64,000 nucleotides of DNA. Origin: Microdochium bolleyi. Its lineage: Eukaryota > Ascomycota > Sordariomycetes > Xylariales > Microdochiaceae. Location of the stretch: assembly GCA_001566295.1 (NCBI GenBank), contig KQ964257.1:682001-746000 (forward strand), in the 5' to 3' direction. This document shows, piece after piece, positions 23,001-34,078 of the stretch. The position numbers and the translations under genes were made by a program. Positions within the stretch are counted from its first letter, which is position 1; each line of letters opens with the position of its first letter. The notes beneath the pieces are model-generated. The model did not search any database. It was not told where the DNA came from and saw nothing but the letters and a program-made list of their open reading frames with translations.

Positions 23001-23774
23001 CCCGAACGCGGTAAGCATAGCGACGTAGAGCTGCCTCATGAAGGCCTCGAGGGCCGGGACGCTCGTCATGAGCGGGCTGTACGTCGCCGCGATGTTGACC
23101 ATGATGGTGTAGACGATGACGGGGATGTTGAGGCTCGGGTTGCGGGCGCGCAGCAGGTTCGACAACCAGATGTTGGCGAAGAGCCAGATGCCCGAGACGG
23201 CCGACTGGCTCGAGTTGTAGCCCGAGGGCCGCGTCTGGGTGTGCAGCCGTGCCTGGAACGCGGACCAGAGCGCGAGCACGCCGACGGCCGCGCCGATGCT
23301 CACGCCCAGCAGGTTCAGCAGGGTGGCCTGGAGGAACTTGCCGCGCGGCATGATGGGCATTGCGAGCACCGAGATGATGGCGATGACGTACCCGATCGTG
23401 CTGAAGTACGCGGCAATCGCATCGGCCTGGAACATGGCAAGGGCGACGGTCGGGGCGACCGCGCCCTTGAGGCACATGATGATGATGAAGGGCTCGATGC
23501 CAAGACGGGAGAGGAGGCCCTGCTTCGGAGCCGCGCCGGATGCTGCGGCCGCTGCGTGGCTCTTTGGTGGTGCCGGCGGCGTGGTAGGAGAGGCAGTGTC
23601 GGCGCTGCTGCCGTCGTCGTGGGCAGCAGCTGTTGCCGGGGGCCCGGCTGCCCCGTGAGCGACATCGTGATCGCCCTGCTGATGTTGTTGTTGTTGTTGT
23701 GCCTGTTCCTGTCGTTGCTGGGCGGCAGGGCCCGAGAGCCTTGCCGAGGCGCGTTCGGCCGCCGTGTCAGCCAT
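20096..23774 (-). CDS. ArAE-family membrane transporter, BRE4-like (ArAE_2_N + DUF2421)
   Basis: Large fungal membrane protein of the aromatic acid exporter superfamily, related to yeast Bre4 (brefeldin A sensitivity). Exons 23774-21587, 21491-21206 and 21125-20096 (introns 95 and 80 bp) give 1167 residues. The joins read MTQ-TSGQSIHGFLCRVGG and QPYYP-IYELAPYRLATVAGG. The first about 75 residues are Ala/Gln-rich, including a short poly-Gln. The first helical bundle runs from about residues 90 to 290, a long charged cytosolic part follows (about 300-640, with a basic KKKSKRN tract), then a second bundle of about six helices (about 680-870), then the DUF2421-like C-terminal domain. Substrate is unknown. 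A serine-rich frame on the opposite strand is a codon shadow. Family call is firm, based on layout and characteristic segments. Confidence 0.87.
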
Positions 23775-24909
23775 TGGGTAGTGGCTGTCGGTATGTCGAG
23801 TGCTCGGGAGTGTCAGTTACCCTTGGCGAGCTGAGCTCATGGTCGGTCGGAGGGCGGGGAGAGCTTGAGGATGGAGATGCTTTTGCAAGGCCCGTCCGAG
23901 TGCCCTCCTCTTGAACCTTAACCAACACAATCCGACGCTTGTGGTGACGGCAAGCAACGGGGCTAGTCCCGCTATTACGCATGTCAGACTCGCTCATGTC
24001 CATGTCTCGCCTGCCCCCCGGTCAGAACCCCTGTCCCAGAACACGGGAAGAAGAATGTCTGACCAACACCCTCTTCTATGGACGTTTTAGCCAGGCGTCT
24101 CGCCCTCACGAGTTTGATGACCTTCTTGCCGGTGACACGATCACTTTGCTTACGTCTCATAGTCTGCTACGTCTCACGGGAGCCCCGGCCTAGGATGGAG
24201 CCGGTGCTGGTGGGAGTGACATCATTATGGAGAGCGCCTCAAGCAGTGGGAGACATCCTTGACCAAGACCTTGCTCCGTCGGCCGAGTCCTACCTAGACA
24301 GAGACATCGCTGTACATGTAAGAAAAACCAATATCGGTTCACAGCGGTCAATTAGTGAGCATGTCAACATGCACAGAGAGGTCACCGGACCAATGAGAAC
24401 ATACATATAGCATCGAAGTCAACCCAAGCATACTATTTCTCATGGTATATCAATAACCTCATTGCCCGCTTCTGCTACCATACAAAAGAAACCATTCTTA
24501 AAACAGGACCCATCAGTATCCATAGTCTACCCCATCGACTTTTTGAGCTTTTTCCAAACGAGAATGCGACAGTCCATAACCAAATACACGAACCTTGAGC
24601 TTGGTCTTTGCTTTCATTAATCATGGTAACGCCGTTGCGTATGCTCCGTTGCCCTCACCGATTCGTACCCAAACGTGCAACGCTGTTGTCAAGGAAGCAA
24701 TGTGTATGCAAATCATGATACGAAACTGCACATTGTGGGCCCGCCTGAACCGTTGTGTTGGATGGATTGTGAGACCATGCTCGGTTACCACTCCACGGGA
24801 AGCTTGTTGAGGACAAGGCAAGCCATTCTCTCAGCTCGCCATCACGTATCTGCCATGATGGACCCCAAGAGCCATTCGGCTGCAGGCGCCAATATGCGGG
24901 TCGCAGAAT
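23775..24909. other. Intergenic region
   Basis: Lies between the start of the ArAE-type gene and the 3' end of the zinc-finger gene, both on the minus strand. The left side should be a promoter and the AT-rich right half (24.2-24.9 kb) a 3' UTR. No gene is seen. Confidence 0.5.
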
Positions 24910-27900
24910 TTACTCGCTAGACATGACCGACTTCTCGGCGCGAGCCCGCATGTAGCCAGAGTGGTTTTCCAAGCATTGCGCCATGAGATGGAGGACTAAA
25001 TCGCGCGTTAGTACGAGATCGATCAGATCATGGGTTGCGAAATGATTCTCGACTTACCAGGCCAGACCGCGGACTTCTCCAGCATGTACGAAGTCACGCG
25101 TAGAATTTTTGCCGCATAGCCGTTGTGAGTGTCCATCTGGAGTCGGGCATCGATGCCGGAGTTCGCGTTGCCACTGACAAGATCCATGCTCATCTTCATT
25201 TCAGCACTGGCCAGCAGCTCTTGAATCTTGCCCACGAGCTTCACGTCCTCGTCTTCGAGCAGCATGATGGCAGGCACTTGGGTCAGGTCAACCTCGTCCT
25301 GGCCTAGCACTCCGAGATATTTGCCGACCCGATCCTGCAGAGTTGCCACCCACTCGGCAAGTACCTGCGCGCAGTCGAAAGCACACATTGCTGACTGGAC
25401 GGGCAGTTCTCGGCTGGTGAAGTCGGCAAAGGTCACACCTAGCCTGTCGGACATCGACAGCGAATCTGCTGCATAGAAAGCGGCCTTCCGTAGGTGTTTC
25501 TCTCGTCGCGAGATGGTACGACTTGCAGCCGGGTTTTGCGATTGAGCAGCAGCGCCGGCTGGAAACTTGGCAGAGGCGAAATCTGGTGGCGAGGACTGCG
25601 TTGCCGGTGAATCGACGAAAACGGAGCTCCCAGCAGAGGCGTCGGACGGATCGCTGGACTCCGTGTTAGACCGTGGAGAGTGCTCAGCATGTTGGACTAT
25701 CTCGTCGCCACGCGAGAGCTCTTCTGCAAGTCCCTGCCAGTCGCGTTGCCAGAATTTCTCCTTGGTTCTTGACATGTTCACGAAGAGCCGCACATATGCG
25801 AGATCAAGCAGAGGGATGGAGTCCGCAGAGAGAGGTCCCATGCCGAAAGGGTTTGGACGTTCCAGGCTGTGGTGCGGATTGCTTGCCCATGCTGCCTGCC
25901 ACGCCTTCAGCGCAGGCTCGATGTGCCTATGCATCTTCTCAGTCTCCTCGTTGGTCCACAACTTGTTGTGGTGCCGCTGGCGTGTTTCCCAAATGTAGTT
26001 GTGGAGCGCGTTGATGAGCACAAGACAACCCAAAGTGCTCGGGCGTAAGTCGCTCTTGGGCAGGTCATTGGTGTTGGCTGAGGACCCAAAAGTCTGGTGA
26101 GCATTGTTGAAGGTCATTTTCTGCTGCTTTTCGTTTGTTCGTAAGAGTTCTCCCAAGGCTTCGTGGAATGTCATCCTGTTGTGACTTGCTGCTCGGAGAC
26201 CGCCCTTGAGCTGGAACGCTGCAGCGCTATCTGCAGCGAAGAATTCCTCGTCGCACGGGAGATCCAAGAGGATCTCCGAGTTCGTCAGGGCCGGGGCGTG
26301 GTTGTATGCAGCCACCAACAGACTGGACAGGATGAAGATGATGTAGAGTGTCCGTTTGCGCTCTTCCACCGTCTTCCATCTCAGCCACTCAGCCTGCTCC
26401 TCCGACTCTGCTTGCACGCCGCCCCCCCAGTTTCCTTCGCCATCACTAATCTGTATCTCCTGGAGTTCTGGGGAGTCGATCGTCATAGGTCGTAGGAGGC
26501 CGGCCGCCTGCGCCAGGCTCACAAGGGCAGCTGAGTGGGTCGACGCGATGTCATTAGCCGTCTTGTCGCCAGAGTTGTGGCCGTATACGACGTTCAGCAA
26601 CATCGCTTGGGCCAGCCAAAGCGGTGTGTGAATGAATCCGTCAGAACCCTGTGCGCCGTGGTCAGACGAAGGCGTCCTGCGGAAGTCAGCCTTCCGCATG
26701 TCTGCTTTGCGGCGTTCTTCCAGGTAGAGCTGAATCATTCTCTTGGCCATGTCAAACAGTTCCCTTGCCTGGGTCCTCTCAAGCTCGTATAGAGCACCTA
26801 TGGCTGCCATAGATAGTATCAAACATCCACTTCCCCCAACGGCGCTGCCACGACCATTCACTGGCGGTGAGTCAAATGATAGCGTGGGCAGGTGAAGAAA
26901 CGGTAGGTGCGGGTGGCAATATCGGATGTAGCTGGCGACATAACGCTGCAGATCAGTAAGACTAGGGAGTGCCCGGGCTTGGTCTGGAAGACCTTCTCCG
27001 TTGTTTTGTGTCAGAGGCGATAGCGGAGAAGTGGGTGTGTGGAAGGAGTACCGTCGTCCGCAAAAAGGACCACTTTGTGATAAAGAGGTGATCAGAGCCG
27101 CCCTCGTGGCCTCGGTGATTGTCGCAACGGGGGAGTGTGCTTGATAAGCTCCGTTGACCGAGGTCGGAGTTTCCGGTCCATGGCTAAAGTTGAGAGCTTG
27201 GTGTATTGGTTGTGACACGAGCCCGGGCATCATTGACGGAGACAAAGAGTTCATCGATGAGGGAGGAGTCGAAAAATAAACGTCGTTCATGTTCTTCTGG
27301 GGCGGCTGAGGTGAGACTGGCGCTCCGCCCATCAGGTCTGGGAAGACAGCACCGCTCAGGTCCATCGCGTAAGGATTTGGTACCTGCGGCGGGCCCATAA
27401 TACCGGGCTGCCATACTGAGGTTGAGCCGATTGTGACTGTAGAGTTCGTCGCTCCCGAACCATCCAGCATGACATCACTAATGCCACCAGGGCTTGGATT
27501 GCTCACAGCAGACGGTGAAGAGTTGTCCACAGCAGTTTCGGATACGTTGTTAAAGGACATGTGATGCTCGAAGCCTGTCAGCCAATCGAAACTGTCGCCC
27601 TCATGCTGCGTTCCTGACATGTCTGTCATTGGACCAAAAGGCGAGAGAGGGTCGATCGACATGGAATGAGGCGATTCGTTATAATGCAGGGCGTTGGGGT
27701 TGATTGTTGAACCGTGCTGCCCAAATAAGAGGCTGTCGAAGTCGAAGTCCGTGTTGAACGTCACGGCCGGCGCGGTCCGGAGGTTCGCATCGTTATGGAA
27801 TTCCATGCCTGTCATGCCATGGGTTTCTAGTCGAGGCAAACCGTGATGGACGCCTCGTTGGCCCATGATTGTCGACATGCCGGCGAAATGGTCCATATTG

Positions 27901-28623
27901 TGCAGTGGTAGTCCGGCGAGGCTTGGGTGGCGGCTGTGGGTTTGCGCCATCGAATTGCGCGCAGCCTGTGCAGTCGCTGCTGCCATCATCTGCGCATGGT
28001 TCACATCTACATGGCTGATTGTGTTGGCGCGAGGCCTCATGCCTGGACCGCCTAGCCCGTTGTTATTCGCATTGGCGACGCTAACGCTGTTTTTCCTCGC
28101 TCTGCTCTGGCCCGGAGCTACACCGGTTGTGCTCTCACGCCGGTTTCGGGGTCTGGAGGAAGGGGTTGTTGTCTGATGGAGCTTCTGTTGGTGGCGCAGG
28201 AGTAGATCGCGCCGGGCGAAACATCTTGTGCACTCGGGGCACTCGAAAGGCTTCTCTTTGGTATGGGACCGCTCGTGCCGTTTCAGATGCTCGAGGCGGG
28301 CGAACGAGCGTTGGCAGGTCGCACAGACGTGAGGGCGAGGCTTGTCGGTCTTGGGAGGTGGGAAATTGGGACCCGGGACCTTGGCTGTGTTCACCGTGAT
28401 GGAAGACACTATTAGTTCGGTGACCTGTTAGCAGCAAATCATTGCCGCTTCACAACCACGTTCCAGAATCGCCCTCTGGTGTCTTGCGACAGAAGTGCTG
28501 CAAGCATGGCGCAGCGCACTTGGGGACGGGACGGATGATGGGGGATTGGAGGGGCAGGGCAGCGGACATACCAGGCTCGTCGAGCTTGCCAGGCGCCGCA
28601 GCAGGCGGTGATGGATCAGACAT
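24910..28623 (-). CDS. C2H2 zinc-finger transcription factor with fungal TF domain (AmdX/Adr1-like)
   Basis: DNA-binding regulator. Exons 28623-28572, 28408-25058 and 24995-24910 (introns 163 and 62 bp) give 1162 residues. The small first exon supplies the true ATG; the long second-exon frame itself starts without one. Two adjacent C2H2 fingers lie at about residues 46-96 (CATCQRSFARLEHLKRHERSH and CPECTRCFARRDLLLRHQQ). They are followed by a basic Ser/Arg stretch, a long Asn/Ser/Pro-rich region, and a fungal-specific transcription factor middle homology region at about residues 490-850. The last intron has a perfect TACTAAC branch site, and the final exon encodes about 28 residues ending in KSVMSSE. 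The finger pair and this layout match AmdX, which controls acetamidase in Aspergillus and resembles Adr1. Family is firm; the AmdX ortholog status is likely, not shown. Confidence 0.88.
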
Positions 28624-29076
28624 GATTGATCACAAGCTCCAAAGGCGGGACAGAATCGATGAGGGCGCGGCCACGACCACGTTACAGAAGAGCAGAGACA
28701 AATACACCTGCTGCTGCTCTGGAACTCTGGACGGCAAGGTGAAGGAGTGACGTGGTGTGGAAGCGCGCAGGCGAGGTCGAGTCGGGGTGGCTGCTGTTGC
28801 TCGGGGTCCGAGTGGGAAGGAGCACCGCTGTAGAGCAAGTGCAGGTGGAGGGTGTGGGTGTGGGTGGGCTCTCCGTTGCGCCCGACGGTAGCGTCGCTGA
28901 GGTCTCGGCGCAGGCTGGTTGGTGTTAGTCGAGCTGCTGTGGGTTGCAACTGGTGGGGAGCGGGCCAGAGTGGGATTTCCGGGGCCAGGCACTGCGGGAA
29001 CCGGAGGGCCAGGCGATGCAGGAGGAGGGTCGGAGTGTACAGCAGAGGTGTCGGCGTGACGACAAGCGGGCCCAGG

Positions 29077-29100
29077 GACGACGACGACGACGACGACGAC
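29077..29100 (+). repeat. GAC trinucleotide microsatellite, eight units
   Basis: Eight perfect GAC units upstream of the zinc-finger gene. Probably non-coding and possibly length-polymorphic. Confidence 0.9.
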
Positions 29101-32100
29101 GCACCACAGGGTAGGCCGGTGAGACCTAATCGCTCCGCAAGAGAGCCGTTGTTGCGGGCGCCGGGGTTTAGTTGGCGGGAGACTGCCTGTTCGCCAGTGC
29201 TGTTCTCGCGAAAGATTCCCAGAAACACAGGCGGCGGGTGCTGTCAGCCAGCGGGCGACATGCAAACCACACTCCAACGCTGTCCAGCGAAAACGCTGGT
29301 CCGAGGCGAGGGCAACGGCAGGACCAGGCGCTGTGGGTGAAGGCGAGTCGGGTACAATTGGCGGCGCGAGGGCAACCGTGAGGATCGTGAAGCGGGCTGT
29401 AACGAGCTGTCTCGGATGCAGCGGGCAATTTAGCAGAGCGTCCCAGACAATTGCGCCCTTCGAAGTGGGAAGGAAGAGAGGGCAAGCCGCAAGGCAAGGA
29501 GCCGTGTCCGCGCTTGTGTTTCCTGGGCACACGAGATGGCATCAGGGCCCTGGGGAAACACCATGCCGTTCTGAGAGGCCATGAAGGGAAGTGCCCTGCA
29601 GGAGGGCACAGTGCCTGCGAGGCTCAACCCGCCGAGCGCGGTACTTTCGGCGTGGGCTGCGAAATCACAAAATGGTCACTTGACACTGGTGGGCGACGCC
29701 GGCCGATACCGAGGCCACAAGTACTGCCAGGATGCCTCATGCATGCCCAGCAGGGGCCCCTGTGCAAACGTCTCCATGCGAGACACAAGGGTCCATCCAC
29801 TGACTTCTGGGCGCGGCACAGCTTGCTGTCTCGTTGCGGAAGCTGGTCGGAAACGGTGGCTACCGCTGGCTGGCTGGTGGTGTGCTGTGCCTGCGAGCCC
29901 GCCAGTGAGGCGTCCACCGGCGGCGCTTGGAGCCGGCATACCACCCCTCTGCGTAAGCAGACCTCTACTTGAACCGCAGGTTCCTCGCGCTGCCCCTGTT
30001 CATCGCTGCCCGTTCTCTGGCAAGGGCACACTCACCCTGGCCTTGGATATCTGCACTGTGCTGCCTGGTCTCTTTCCAATGCCCGCCATGCACGGGAAGC
30101 CGGTTGCGAACATGCGCGACATTGTGACTCGACAGCACCCGCCAACCTTCAGATCTCGGCAAGAAGCTGGCACATGTCGTCTGCTCTTCTTTGCCAGAGC
30201 TTGTGGGAGAGCCATGAGGCTCGCTGGTCCGTGGTCTAGCGAAAATCCGTGGCAAACAATTGGCACCGGCCAGGTGAGTGGCAGCACAGATGCGGCCGGG
30301 TAGAGCTCCCGCAAGGCTCGCAGTGCCTCTTTGTGGGTCGAGATGAGAGAGCTCAATCACTTTCAGGGCACACGTTGATAATGTCTTGCAGAGGGTCATG
30401 CATCTTTCCGGATCGCAGTCCTGGGAAGTGACACGCCGATGCGTCCCTACGAAACACCTCCAGGGCTGAATCGTGCTCGGTGAATCTCCATGTCAGAGTG
30501 TTCCTGGGTGTTATGCTGGCGGGAGCAGGACACTGCCCTGGTCCGGTGGAGACTTGACCGCGCTTACGGAGTGGCTTTGTCGGATAGGCAGGCGGGACTT
30601 GGACTGGGGCTCAGTACCAGCCTGGGGAGATTTGCGTGTTGTCGTTTGGAATAAAGGACCCGGTGGCCCTCTTGACGAGGGAGGAAGGTTTATGAGTACG
30701 GAGTACGGTGTCCCGCATGGCACTCGTAATTATACGACGAAGCATGGCAATGAAGTTGGTGGTCGCGTCCTGGTGAGCACTTGGGTCGCGCAGCGATAGA
30801 CCCTGGAGGGGCCGGGCAGGGAAGGCAGCTCGGATGGCGGGACGCAAGCTCCCCCAGTGGCTGGAGGCGGGTTGACGGTCCACCTCTGTCTGGGGGTTCT
30901 GCTGGCCTTGACCACTTTCTCTCCTCGGGTGCTGCTGGTAGCTGCCTCGCGAGACTCCAGGTCCGACCTGCACATCCGATAGACATTCAGCATCGGCCAG
31001 AGCAGCGTAACAGAACCCGTGCGAGCCGTACCCGGCGATGCGCGACCTTGTCTTTGGATCCCGACGGACGCTGAAGAGCGCTATCGTTCCATGCCTGCAC
31101 CAGCACGACAAGGAGGCACCCTGCGCATCCACTCTCCAGGCTGCGGGCCAGCCACTCAGCTCACTGCCCAAGCTATACCTTTCACCAGCCGAGGACGGAG
31201 TACAGGCCGACAACACACTCACGCCAGATTCACGGCTGAACGGCGGCCTGTCCTGTGTCATCCCGCGCGAGATGTGCCATTGCACTCCAGTCAAGACAAT
31301 TCGACGAAACCGATGCGCACGGAGCAACGATTCGCTCCTAGCTCTTGGCGATGACGCAGCAAATCGAGTTCCGTCGTCCTTGTCTCACTTTCAGTACCCT
31401 CTTCAGATCTTCTGCAGCAGTTGCGAAGCCATGGGCAGGCGTTCCGCACGTCCCGGGATATTGTATGCAGCCTTGCTTGGGTCTGTGCCTATCACAGGCG
31501 GCTCCGACCTGCACGTTCATCCAGCTTGCATTGGCGTTGGTGTCGACAGTCGCTGATTGAACAGGTAGTCCTCCTCCTGCGGCAATGTGTGGCCTTACCG
31601 GCCGCGCCACTGCTCTCGCCGGTGCTCTTGGGAACTCGCCAGAGGATGCTTGCGGCGTTGATCTCTTCTTGGATTGCGACCTAGCTTTCTCGCCTGGGGT
31701 GATATTACCTGTACCACAGGTAGTGTCCTCGACACGAAATACCCTCCATTACGGACTCCAGCACCCGGCACACTCCGCTGGTTGGACTGGTGGGCGACAA
31801 GCGCCACCACCTTGGTAGCTCCGCACCACCATATTCTGGCGTGCGCAGACGAGCATTGGCAGTCTAGATTCGCCGCATCGGCTACTGCAGGCCAGTGCCA
31901 ACATTTCGGACAACACGCCTCGTACGCCTGCCTCGTAGCGGTTTCATCGTGCGTTCCACATGGTTCTAGGCCAGCCACAACGCACACCTTGCATCGTCCA
32001 GGCTAGATCGATCGCCGTGTGTACCTCCAAGGGTGGCCCGTGGATCACGGAAATAATTGTGATGCTCATCCAGATGTCGCAGATGTAGTGTGCACTAACC

Positions 32101-33752
32101 TCGTGGAATTGAACCCCACAACGATAATCTTCGACCCCTGCTCTTCCCCAGACTTTTGGGCTGCGCACTGACACCTGCGCGGAAACACTGATCCTTGCGT
32201 CAGGCGTTATGTGGGAGACATCGACTGCGATCTGGCAGCCTCCAGCCGGTATCTGCGTCTGAGAGGTGGATCATGTCTGTTCTGGGGATTGGGGTCGGGT
32301 CATCCATGCTGGCAAACACTCTTCGGGTGCCACGTTCCGCAGGCAGGCTCAGCAGGGTCAGTATTAACAACGGCTTTGACAGGTCAAGAAGCAGCCCAAC
32401 CGAGACTACCATGCCTGAGAAAGCTCCGCTCTTTTCGCAGATACGTCCTTTGCTGAGTCCGTCGACGATGTTCCATGCCTCATTCCAGTACTCTACCTCT
32501 GATGCTAGCTGACGACGCCTATCGTCCGTGTGTGTGGGTGAGGAGCGATCATGTCGGGGCCTCCAAATCAACATTCATGCTACGCGCATAACACAGCAGC
32601 CATGTGCCCAGGCCAAGTCGACTGGGCAGTCGTGCTACTCGGACATGGCCTGTCCATAGAGTGGCAGTCGTCCAACGTCATTCCACCACTCTGTCGAACT
32701 CCGTAAGCAGCCACGAACACGCAAATGCTTGCCAATGCATGGTCGCCGAGAAGAGTAACCCGGTGCAGGGTGCCTGATTGGAGGGAGCGCCAGCGAGCCC
32801 CCGAGGCGCAGGACCCTGGTCAGGCTGCGTACATAATTCAACGAACCGGTGTAACAGCGGCTCCCTCCACATGCTTCCTGGTGTGCTCGGCCAACCACTG
32901 ACACGCACAGCTACAGTGCAGAAGCTTCTTCCGTTGGTGCTTTGCAGAGGCAGAAACCCTGTCCATCGCACGATCGGCGAGACAGCAGACGCACCCCGTC
33001 GCCAGTCCCACTCAAAGTCATCCACAGCCAACAGCCGCCACCCGAGGTTTGCCCTTGGCTACGCTTCCCGAGTGCCAGACTTCGGAAGATTGTCTGAAGC
33101 CGACGCTCTCAGCACGTCGACATGCTACCTTCAGTAGCAATCCAAGTCGCCACCCCACGTTCAATGACGTCGAAGGACGCTTTGCATGGACCACCATGGT
33201 ATACCCTCAGCACATGCACACCTTGGACCAACGTCCAACGCATGCGCCCTCTCGCGGATCAGCCTGTTGGAATGGCAAGCGCCCCAGACCTTTCGGCCTT
33301 CTGCCCTTTCGGTTGCTGGTGGTGGGACCTGCACTGCCACAGCGTAGGACCCTCCCTCCTTTGATCGGCACGGTTGCATTACCAGCCTTGGTCTGCCTGC
33401 ATCTGAACTGCCGGCCGAGCTGCCGCTCCGCCGATCTGCATGTCATCCTGCTCCCTTGGTCGGAGCTTTCAAGTCACTTGAACTTCGGATATGCATGAAA
33501 AGGTGCATCCTGGAAACCCAACAAGATCGATCTTAGCAATGGACGGGGTTGCGCAGTGATATCATCTGCACCAGGCCCCTCGCAGGCTGTTGTCACGTGG
33601 ACAGAACACGTTTGAATTCGTTTTACCAGCAAGGCGCAGCCTCCACAAAGACAAGCAGAGCCGCAACGCACTGCAGCTGGCTTTGAAGAGATTGACCTTG
33701 GCGTGTTGATACTAGTTCACTTCTAGTCACTCCCGCCCTACCTACTTACCTA

Positions 33753-33766
33753 CCTAGGTACCTAGG
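33753..33766. repeat. Palindrome CCTAGGTACCTAGG
   Basis: A perfect 14-base palindrome inside a run of CTACCTACTTACCTA-like bases. Such CCTAGG/TACCTA strings are also seen at 10.56 kb. Function unknown. Confidence 0.85.
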
Positions 33767-33868
33767 CAGACAATTATCCCATGTACGGTGTTAGCTGGTA
33801 CTAGTGAACTTCATGGCGAGCATCACGGTGCTCGCTACGTTTGGCGCAAAGACTTACACGCCGGCAAA

Positions 33869-33896
33869 GCAGTTCCTAGACAGCAGTTCCTAGACT
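33869..33896 (+). repeat. 14-base tandem duplication
   Basis: AGCAGTTCCTAGAC occurs twice head to tail with no spacer. It probably arose by slippage. Confidence 0.9.
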
Positions 33897-34064
33897 GCAA
33901 AGTGTCCAGTTGATGTATGGTGTTCTCCTTGGCTCCTGGCTCACATTCACTTTCCGTAGGGCGCACCGCCGGGACCAGCAACGTGACCTCGCCGCGCACC
34001 GAGCTAGCACCGTCTCGGGCAGTTCACTAGCAACATTTCCCGTGAGTCCGCCTGCCCGCCCCTT

Positions 34065-34078
34065 AAAGTTTAAACTTT
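34065..34078. repeat. Palindrome AAAGTTTAAACTTT
   Basis: A perfect 14-base palindrome, flanked by CCTT and GG so that the symmetry extends imperfectly to 20 bases. It could be a protein-binding site or a small-element terminus; nothing decides. Confidence 0.85.

Noticed and set aside
22077..23834. 585-codon plus-strand open frame
   Set aside because: Antisense to the ArAE-type gene; rich in Leu/Val/Arg/Asp as expected of a GC-rich codon shadow.
28428..29542. Overlapping 266- and 300-codon minus-strand frames
   Set aside because: Pro/Ser/Arg-rich low complexity in the upstream region of the zinc-finger gene; no domain.
30611..31327. 238-codon minus-strand open frame
   Set aside because: No domain-like segment and composition typical of chance frames in GC-rich DNA.
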